DNA of 11,236 nt from Propionibacterium sp. (lineage in GTDB: Bacteria; Actinomycetota; Actinomycetes; Propionibacteriales; Propionibacteriaceae), in contig JALHFX010000066.1 of assembly GCA_022837595.1 (NCBI GenBank), positions 1-11,236 on the forward strand. Direction: 5' to 3'. A program made the position numbers and the translations under genes. Position 1 is the stretch's first letter; each line of letters starts with the position of its first letter. This document shows positions 6,647-11,236 of the stretch, in pieces. The notes under the pieces were generated by a model. It was given only the letters and a program-made list of their open reading frames with translations. It ran no database searches and had not been told where the DNA came from.

Positions 6647-7465
6647 ATGCCGCACGAAATCAGAGTCACCACCCCCGATGAGCTGGCGGCAATGCCCCGG
6701 CCGAAGGCTTGGTTATGCGACATGGACGGTGTGCTGATTCACGAGAATCTCGCGTTACCTGGCGCGAATGAGTTCATCAAAGCGCTTGAATCGAGCGGGA
6801 TCCCGTACCTCGTCCTCACGAACAACTCGATCTTCACCCGACGTGATCTTTCTGCACGATTGGCTACCTCGGGGCTCCAGATCCCCGAAGACCGGATCTG
6901 GACGAGCGCCGCAGCCACTGCCGATTTCCTCGCCTCGCAAAGCCCCGGCGGCAGTGCGTTCGTAATCGGCGAGGCCGGATTGACCACTGCCCTCCATCAA
7001 TACGGCTTCGTGATGACCGAAAGCGATCCCGAATTCGTTGTGCTCGGCGAGACCCGCAATTACTCCTTCTCGGCGATCACCCAAGCGATCCGCCTGATCG
7101 AGGGTGGGGCGAAGTTCATTGCCACGAACCCCGATGCGACGGGCCCTTCGGCTGAGGGGCCTCTGCCCGCGACCGGTTCGGTCGCCGCACTCATCACCAC
7201 GGCCACGAACCGTCAACCATATTTCGTCGGCAAACCGAACCCGATCATGATCAGAGCCGGCCTCAACCTCATCGGCGTGCACTCGGAGACCACCGCTTTC
7301 GTGGGCGACCGGATGGATACCGATATGCGTTCAGGTCTTGAGACCGGCCTGCAGACTCATCTGGTTCTCACCGGTTCGACCGACCTCGCCGATGTGGACA
7401 CCTTCCCGTTCCGTCCGATGGCTATCCATGAGGGCATCGCTGGGGTCATCCCATTGATTTCCTGA
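6647..7465 (+). CDS. HAD-superfamily phosphatase, subfamily IIA (NagD-like)
   Basis: A cytosolic, Mg-dependent phosphohydrolase of 272 aa, the usual length for NagD/p-nitrophenylphosphatase-type enzymes. All four HAD motifs are present: motif I DMDGV with nucleophile D25 and acid/base D27; motif II VLTNNS (T58-S61); motif III lysine K196 in VGKPNP; motif IV GDRMDTD (D221 to D226). The cap region between motifs II and III is of C2 type. E. coli NagD acts on nucleoside monophosphates such as UMP; the substrate here is unknown. The start is ATG 6647, with GGAAGGA seven bases upstream (6633-6639). A longer in-frame reading from 6575 has no ribosome site and adds 24 unrelated residues. It lies 91 bp after the membrane-protein gene on the same strand and ends at a strong hairpin. 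Confidence 0.93.
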   Translation: MPHEIRVTTPDELAAMPRPKAWLCDMDGVLIHENLALPGANEFIKALESSGIPYLVLTNNSIFTRRDLSARLATSGLQIPEDRIWTSAAATADFLASQSPGGSAFVIGEAGLTTALHQYGFVMTESDPEFVVLGETRNYSFSAITQAIRLIEGGAKFIATNPDATGPSAEGPLPATGSVAALITTATNRQPYFVGKPNPIMIRAGLNLIGVHSETTAFVGDRMDTDMRSGLETGLQTHLVLTGSTDLADVDTFPFRPMAIHEGIAGVIPLIS

Positions 7466-7475
7466 GATGGTGCGG

Positions 7476-7506
7476 TGTCGCGCCCCGGTTGCGCCAGGGC
7501 GCGACA
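7476..7506 (+). terminator. Hairpin terminator after the HAD gene
   Basis: TGTCGCGCCC (7476-7485) pairs perfectly with GGGCGCGACA (7497-7506) around an 11-nt loop, 10 bp after the HAD stop. There is no T-tract. The MITE-like copy begins five bases downstream. Confidence 0.65.
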
Positions 7507-7511
7507 ATGAG

Positions 7512-7578
7512 CATGAATCCGCCGATGGGCCGCGTCGCGAGCAGCAGCGCGCAGCAGCGGGAAATCGGCGGATCCAGG
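7512..7578. mobile_element. Short 67-bp copy of a MITE-like palindromic element
   Basis: The left 31 bp (7512-7542) match the left end of the element at 10963-11116 at 30 of 31 positions. The right 31 bp (7548-7578) match its right end at 30 of 31. Only AGCAG lies between, where the long copy has 92 bp. The terminal repeats pair at 13 of 15 positions (CATGAATCC and GGATCCAGG outer ends). No clear target duplication remains (ATGAG left, CGAGG right). It sits between convergent genes, 7 bp beyond the stop of the ProA-like gene, where the hairpin could now terminate that transcript. No transposase is encoded. Confidence 0.8.
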
Positions 7579-7585
7579 CGAGGTC

Positions 7586-9103
7586 TCAGCGGTGTTGCTG
7601 GGGGTCGTCGTGATGTGCGAAGAGCCGACGAGTCGTGAGGTCGGCGCCCGTCAGCACCCCACCGCGCCCTAGCAAACGCCCGTGCTCCCAGTTCGACAAG
7701 CCAAGTTCTGGTTGATTGAGCGCATACTGGCCGTCGACCCAGCGCGTGAAGCCATCGCCGACGAAGGGCGCATCCACCAACGCACGGAAGCGCCGCTGAG
7801 CTGCGGGATCCTCAGCGATGAGCGAGGCCACGAAGTGGGGGCTGAAGGAGTTGAACAGGGCCGTCGCCTGTTCAAGATCGTCCACAACCACGACGCTTAT
7901 CTCCGGAGTGTCCTCCCACTCCCATTCGGTGCCGAGTTCGTCAACCGGGATACGGGTGGCGCGAGGCTCGACGACGATTCCTTCAGCACGCCCGACATCA
8001 ATCGTGGTGGTGAAGACCTCAGCCGGCATCCACTCCTCGCTACCAGCTGCAATATGTAGCCGTGCATACCCTCCGCCGTTCGCGGCAGCTTCGTCGGCGG
8101 CGGTCAGGAGCACCGGGATCAGTTCGGCTGCACGGTCTGCTGTGATGATGGCCACGTTCAACGTGTTGCAGACCTTCCGGTCAAGTGAGTGCTTCACAGC
8201 TGCCGAGAACCGAGCCGGATCCGCGCTGGAATCTGCGACCATCCAGGCCCCTCCGGTGCCGTGCGCGGAAACCGGAATACCCGACTGGCGAGCGACCGCC
8301 GATAGTTCAGCCACTGCTCGGCCCGAGCCCCGGACGACAGCTAGCGAGAGCCGCCGATCGCTGAACAGCGCCCACCCTGCCGAACGTTCACGGACCGGGA
8401 TGAGTGAGATAGTGCCAACCGGAAGACCTGCCTCCTGCAGGGCAGGGTCCAATGAGGTCTCGCAGATTGCCTGCGCCGTGGCCAAGGCGTCCGATCCGAT
8501 ACGTAGCGCTGCGGTGTTCCCCGTGGCGAGGACCCCTGCAGCATCCGCGAAGACGTTCGGGCGTCCTTCGAAGACGAAGCCTATGACGCCGAGCGGTGCG
8601 GTGACGACGCTGACGTTCCAGTCGCCGTGGTCGACGCGGTTGATCTCTTGACTCGAACCGCCGGTAAGCTCGCGCTCGATGAGTTCAGCCCAGCCTTCGA
8701 GGCCGGCGACCATCTCGTCGCGCACCTTCTCGCTGATAACCAGGCGAGTGGTGGAGCGTCCGGCAGCTTTGGCGCGCTGCTTGTCGTCCTCATTCGCAGC
8801 CATGATCTGAGGCCAGGAAGCCACCAAATTGGCGGCAAAGAACCGATAGAAATCCCGAATCTTCTCTCGCTCGGTGCTGCGCAGTTGCTCGAATGCTTTC
8901 GCGGCCGCGTCCACCTGTTCAGTGACAACCTGGTGAACCGGTGCCGGCACGTGCAGCAAAGCCCCCGTATCCTGCACGAAGTAAAGGCGGTCACCCGGCC
9001 GGAAAGCCGCTGCCAGGTCTGCGTCAACCTGGGTGAAGCGATCTCCGCCGAGCGGAATGATCATGCCCGGAATGAGCTCGGTGAGTTTTTGGGTCGCGTT
9101 CAC
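7586..9103 (-). CDS. ProA-like aldehyde dehydrogenase (glutamate-5-semialdehyde dehydrogenase homologue)
   Basis: A cytosolic NAD(P)-dependent enzyme of the aldehyde dehydrogenase superfamily, closest in motif pattern to ProA, which reduces gamma-glutamyl phosphate in proline synthesis. ProA-type marks are GVIGFVFEGRPNVFADAAG (about 172-190; ProA has YEARPNV), the cofactor region GNTAALRIGSDA, and the catalytic cysteine C312 in DRKVCNTLNV. It has 505 aa against about 415 for ProA. There is an extra N-terminal segment of about 60 residues, and the C-terminus lacks the ProA signature around STQKLHARGPMG, reading instead ELGLSNWEHGRLLGRGG. So the substrate may differ, and I give no gene symbol. 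GTG 9103 is chosen over ATG 9130 because AGGAG stands 5 nt upstream. It starts 37 bp after the fdxA stop and is probably co-transcribed. No proB is nearby. Confidence 0.8.
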   Translation of the reverse strand: MNATQKLTELIPGMIIPLGGDRFTQVDADLAAAFRPGDRLYFVQDTGALLHVPAPVHQVVTEQVDAAAKAFEQLRSTEREKIRDFYRFFAANLVASWPQIMAANEDDKQRAKAAGRSTTRLVISEKVRDEMVAGLEGWAELIERELTGGSSQEINRVDHGDWNVSVVTAPLGVIGFVFEGRPNVFADAAGVLATGNTAALRIGSDALATAQAICETSLDPALQEAGLPVGTISLIPVRERSAGWALFSDRRLSLAVVRGSGRAVAELSAVARQSGIPVSAHGTGGAWMVADSSADPARFSAAVKHSLDRKVCNTLNVAIITADRAAELIPVLLTAADEAAANGGGYARLHIAAGSEEWMPAEVFTTTIDVGRAEGIVVEPRATRIPVDELGTEWEWEDTPEISVVVVDDLEQATALFNSFSPHFVASLIAEDPAAQRRFRALVDAPFVGDGFTRWVDGQYALNQPELGLSNWEHGRLLGRGGVLTGADLTTRRLFAHHDDPQQHR

Positions 9104-9108
9104 GGCCT

Positions 9109-9113
9109 CTCCT
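9109..9113 (-). promoter_or_regulatory. Shine-Dalgarno site that fixes the ProA-like start
   Basis: AGGAG on the minus strand, five bases before GTG 9103, in the short gap after fdxA. It favours this GTG over the in-frame ATG at 9130. Confidence 0.6.
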
Positions 9114-9140
9114 GTCGTCGATTCGACCAACGCGGCCAGT

Positions 9141-9461
9141 CTAGGTGTTCTGCGGTGGCAGCCCGGCGATCAGCGGATGGTCCCCGGCGACCGGACCAAG
9201 TCTCGCCGCGCTTCCCGGGGAACCGATCTCGTCGAAGAACTCGGCGTTGGCGGTTTGGTATGCGGCCCATTCTTCGGGCAGATCGTCCTCGTAGAAGATC
9301 GCCTCTACAGGACAGACTGGTTCGCACGCGCCGCAATCAACACATTCGTCCGGGTGGATGTAAAGCATCCGGTCGCCTTCGTAGATACAGTCGACCGGGC
9401 ACTCGTCCACACAAGCCCGGTCCTTCACGTCGACACAAGGTAACGCGATTACGTAAGTCAT
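9141..9461 (-). CDS. fdxA: 7Fe ferredoxin, [3Fe-4S][4Fe-4S]
   Basis: A small cytosolic electron carrier of 106 aa, the length of actinobacterial FdxA. By comparison with Azotobacter FdI, C9, C17 and C50 should hold the [3Fe-4S] cluster, and C21, C40, C43 and C46 the [4Fe-4S] cluster. C25 is the remaining conserved cysteine. The residue matching FdI C11 is not cysteine, as expected for the FdxA type. The typical ADP-free C-terminal tail with YEDDLPEEWAAYQTANAEFF follows the clusters. ATG 9461 has no good Shine-Dalgarno, but TAGCGT lies six bases upstream, which suits a leaderless transcript. In many actinobacteria fdxA is followed by a dapC-type aminotransferase; here a ProA-like gene follows after 37 bp. 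The redox partner is not evident. Confidence 0.95.
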   Translation of the reverse strand: MTYVIALPCVDVKDRACVDECPVDCIYEGDRMLYIHPDECVDCGACEPVCPVEAIFYEDDLPEEWAAYQTANAEFFDEIGSPGSAARLGPVAGDHPLIAGLPPQNT

Positions 9462-9467
9462 ACCCCT

Positions 9468-9473
9468 ACGCTA
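9468..9473 (-). promoter_or_regulatory. Possible -10 element for a leaderless fdxA mRNA
   Basis: TAGCGT (TAnnnT) on the minus strand ends six bases before the fdxA ATG, the distance expected if transcription starts at the A of ATG. No consensus -35 is seen at 17 nt. Confidence 0.4.
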
Positions 9474-9694
9474 GGCGACCGCGGCCCGTGAGACCATGGG
9501 GCGCCACTATCTGTCAGAGGGTTGACACCGGGGCCCAGTATCCATAGCTCGGAGAGGGACCGTCTCCGGGCACGCATTGTGCCGCACCCTCGCGGGCCAC
9601 GCGCTCAGGACGGATGTCCTTGTACTGTAGAGACACGATCTGCGTGAATCACCTGACCAGCGACGGTGCCGGCAGCCGAGAGGATTTGAACGAA
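9474..9694 (+). other. Leader region of the GTPase gene with three small hairpins
   Basis: About 220 bp between divergent fdxA and the GTPase. A perfect TTGACA (9522-9527) is present on plus, with only a poor -10 (TAGCTC) 17 nt later. Downstream are three short inverted repeats in tandem: GGAGA/TCTCC (9551-9567), GGCAC/GTGCC (9569-9583) and AGGAC/GTCCT (9607-9620). These suggest a structured 5' leader. No known RNA family is recognised. Confidence 0.35.
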
Positions 9695-10861
9695 ATGAAG
9701 CTGAAGCCCGGTCACGCTGACCAGAACGATCCCAGAATCGATAGCCGACCCTTTTTCCAGGCGACCACCAATGCGAGGGCTCGATACGGACGATTCAACC
9801 TCGCGATCGTCGGCGCCACGGGTGTGGGTAAGTCATCGCTCGTCAACGCGGTTTTCGGCCGCGACTTGGCGAAGGTCGGCAAAGGTATGCCGATCACCAC
9901 CGGGGTGAACTACTACAGCGATGGTGTCCTGGGTATTTGGGATTTTGAGGGCTTCGAGATTGGGTCGAACCGGCCACCGTCAGAAATCCTGAGAGGGCAT
10001 CTTCAGGCGATATCGAGAAGACCTGCGAACGAGCAGATCGCGGTCGTCTGGTATTGCGTTTTGTCCACCGCTGATCGGCTCACGCAGTCCGATGTCGATA
10101 TGATCCGCGAGCTCGCGGCAGCCGGGCTACCAGTGATCCTGGTTCTCACCAAGGTCGCCTGGACGAAGAATCCTGTGACCGGCAAGTACACCGCTCCCCG
10201 CGATACCGAGGAGTTCCGCGATTGGCTCGAGAATCCGGTTGATGCCTATGGTCGCCGACTCTATCTACCGATTCAGCACGTCGTTCTGACCGCAGCGCGA
10301 GGCAAGCACGGAAAGGGCACGGGGCATGGGCTCGGTGAACTCGTGGCGCAGACCCTCGCCCTAGCGCCGGAACACGGGAAGAACGCGTTTCGCATCGCGC
10401 AGCGGCTTAATCTCTCCTGGAAGCGCGATCTTGCGCGACCTGTCATCACTGCCGCAGCGGCTGCGGCAGCAGCTGCAGCGGCGATCCCGATCCCGGTCGC
10501 GGACGCGACAGCGCTGGCACCAATTCAAATGACGATGATGGCGCGCATCGCTGTCATCTTTGATCTTGAGTTCAAGACGATGCTTTCGACGTCGGCCCTT
10601 GCCCAGCTGGGTGCACAAGTGGCGGGACGGGCCCTGGCCCGCAGCTTCATCAAGTTGATCCCTGTCGCAGGCACGGTCATTAACGCGGCAGTAGCCTCCG
10701 CGATCACCGCAGCGACCGGTGAGGGTTGGTTGCGGCTGTGCGAACAAGTTCAAGCCGGCAAGATCGATGTCGGTCAGGTCGGCGAAATGTGGAGCGAGTT
10801 CGCACCGAGTTTGGTCTCGGTGCTCACGAAATTGGCGACCCAGAAAGTGCCTAAGCAGTAA
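9695..10861 (+). CDS. GTPase with C-terminal DUF697-like membrane domain
   Basis: 388 aa. The G domain has the P-loop GATGVGKSSLVNAVFG (about 40-55), a possible switch threonine in PITTGVNYY, and G3 DFEG (83-86). G4 reads LTKVAW (151-156), so the Asp of N/TKxD is replaced by Ala and guanine specificity is uncertain. The C-terminal part matches DUF697: a run of 11 alanines, then IPIPVADATALAPIQMTMMARIAVIF (about 264-289), with a second apolar segment at about 318-340 (FIKLIPVAGTVINAAVASAI). These two stretches probably form membrane-associated hairpins. DUF697 GTPases (YcjX/YcjF neighbourhood, Era-like) have no settled role; stress or membrane functions have been proposed. ATG 9695 has GAGAGGA upstream (9678-9684, 10-nt spacer). 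An alternative ATG at 9614 lies inside the hairpin-rich leader. It stands alone and converges on the aldo/keto reductase. Confidence 0.82.
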   Translation: MKLKPGHADQNDPRIDSRPFFQATTNARARYGRFNLAIVGATGVGKSSLVNAVFGRDLAKVGKGMPITTGVNYYSDGVLGIWDFEGFEIGSNRPPSEILRGHLQAISRRPANEQIAVVWYCVLSTADRLTQSDVDMIRELAAAGLPVILVLTKVAWTKNPVTGKYTAPRDTEEFRDWLENPVDAYGRRLYLPIQHVVLTAARGKHGKGTGHGLGELVAQTLALAPEHGKNAFRIAQRLNLSWKRDLARPVITAAAAAAAAAAAIPIPVADATALAPIQMTMMARIAVIFDLEFKTMLSTSALAQLGAQVAGRALARSFIKLIPVAGTVINAAVASAITAATGEGWLRLCEQVQAGKIDVGQVGEMWSEFAPSLVSVLTKLATQKVPKQ

Positions 10862-10875
10862 GCAGATCCTCGACC

Positions 10876-10915
10876 AGGCAAGCGCAAGCACAGGCGGATC
10901 TCGTTGCCTTCTTCT
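10876..10915 (+). terminator. Weak hairpin with T-rich tail after the GTPase gene
   Basis: AGGCAA (10876-10881) and TTGCCT (10904-10909) form a 6-bp stem with a long loop, followed by TCTTCTTGTT. It lies 15 bp after the GTPase stop and just before the reductase stop on the other strand. A plausible but weak terminator. Confidence 0.3.
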
Positions 10916-10917
10916 TG

Positions 10918-11236
10918 TTAACGGATCGCGTCTGAGAGTTCGGCGAGTTCGTTCTGACTAAGCCTGAATCCGCCGATGGGCCGCGTCGCGAGCGGCACCT
11001 GGCGGGTGGGATGGCAAGGCGGACGAAGGAGGCGCACCGGGGTGCGCTGACTGAGGACAACGCAGCCAGCGCGCACGCTAGGGGACGCGCAGCAGCGGGA
11101 AATCGGCGGATTCAGGCTAAGCTTGATGTCCATTGACGCCAGCAGAGCAGGCAACTGTTGGACGGTGCGTGCACTCGCGATCGGCGCGGTGATCGTGGGC
11201 TGCTGCCGCAGCCACGCCAGCGCCACAGTGGCGACC
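10918..11236 (-). CDS. Aldo/keto reductase, C-terminal end, with an in-frame element insertion
   Basis: Only the last part of an NADPH-dependent aldo/keto reductase is in the window; the start lies beyond the right edge. The frame begins VATVALAWLRQQPTITAPIASART, the strand/loop region that holds the cofactor adenosine-phosphate in this family. It then reads QQLPALLASMDIKLS. In relatives a final helix such as SQNELAELSDAIR follows directly, and here it does so only after 53 extra codons supplied by the mobile element at 10963-11116. The reading frame stays open through the element to TAA at 10918-10920. Removing the element and one copy of the duplicated CTTAG restores DIKLSQNELAEL exactly. 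The insert is Arg/Pro/Cys-rich. It falls after the cofactor site, so activity may survive or may be lost; this cannot be judged here. Confidence 0.85.
   Translation of the reverse strand, partial: VATVALAWLRQQPTITAPIASARTVQQLPALLASMDIKLSLNPPISRCCASPSVRAGCVVLSQRTPVRLLRPPCHPTRQVPLATRPIGGFRLSQNELAELSDAIR
10958..10962. repeat. Left copy of the target-site duplication
   Basis: CTAAG, directly repeated at 11117-11121 on the far side of the element. The reductase coding sequence is continuous if one copy is kept. Confidence 0.8.
10963..11116. mobile_element. 154-bp MITE-like palindromic element with 5-bp target duplication
   Basis: The perfect 15-bp terminal inverted repeats are CCTGAATCCGCCGAT (10963-10977) and ATCGGCGGATTCAGG (11102-11116). 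CTAAG flanks both sides (10958-10962 and 11117-11121) as a target duplication. An internal hairpin GCGCAC/GTGCGC with CGGG loop sits at 11032-11047. There is no transposase or long frame of its own, so it is non-autonomous. It interrupts the aldo/keto reductase, whose two halves join correctly when it is removed. The parent transposase is unknown. Ends beginning CCTG with a 5-bp duplication would suit some IS1380-type elements, but this is a guess. Confidence 0.88.
11117..11121. repeat. Right copy of the target-site duplication
   Basis: CTAAG, the direct repeat of 10958-10962, bounding the 154-bp element. Confidence 0.8.

Noticed and set aside
8627..9547. 306-codon plus frame across the ProA-like gene and fdxA
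   Set aside because: It is antisense to two genes with intact catalytic or cluster motifs, and its own product is Arg-rich with no family features.
10452..10485. GCAGC/GCTGC-rich repeat in the GTPase gene
   Set aside because: It is explained by a coded run of 11 alanines using mixed GCN codons, with no sign of a separate repeat element.
10361..10891. 176-codon minus frame opposite the GTPase
   Set aside because: It is an antisense shadow. The plus strand carries the P-loop and DUF697 features.

Overview
The window is ordinary-looking actinobacterial chromosome of fairly high GC. Supporting this are a long ComEA-type protein, GTG starts, a DUF4192 gene, an FdxA-type 7Fe ferredoxin and the leuS-comEA order common in Actinomycetota. 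Gene content would suit the Propionibacteriales, but I cannot fix the family from sequence alone. There is no rRNA, tRNA, CRISPR array, prophage or transposase gene.

Layout. The left third is read on the minus strand: leuS (3410 to 918), then comEA (784 off the left edge). A perfect hairpin separates them. A roughly 450-bp region rich in inverted repeats precedes a plus-strand VIT/CCC1-type metal transporter (3856-4551). That transporter converges on a minus-strand DUF4192 gene (5687-4650). Divergent from the DUF4192 gene is a plus-strand single-pass membrane protein with a C-terminal beta-type domain (5788-6555), followed by a NagD-like HAD phosphatase (6647-7465). On the minus strand, fdxA (9461-9141) and a ProA-like aldehyde dehydrogenase (9103-7586) form an apparent two-gene operon. 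On the plus strand is a lone DUF697-type GTPase (9695-10861). The right edge holds the C-terminal end of a minus-strand aldo/keto reductase.

Two things stand out. First, comEA and the DUF4192 gene, 4.9 kb apart and unrelated in sequence, share a three-block upstream module. GAGTTGTCCACAG, 12 nt, TTGACCGAT, 14 or 15 nt, and CCAATCCTTA lie in the same orientation, ending 4-5 nt before the start codon, and neither gene has a Shine-Dalgarno sequence. This looks like a dedicated promoter/operator and suggests DUF4192 belongs to a comEA (competence) regulon. Second, a 154-bp MITE-like element with 15-bp perfect terminal inverted repeats and a 5-bp target duplication (CTTAG on the coding strand) sits in frame inside the aldo/keto reductase, adding 53 codons without a stop. 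A 67-bp internally shortened relative lies between the HAD and ProA-like genes. Both copies plus a 5-bp duplication are multiples of three, and the 87-bp difference between them is also a multiple of three.
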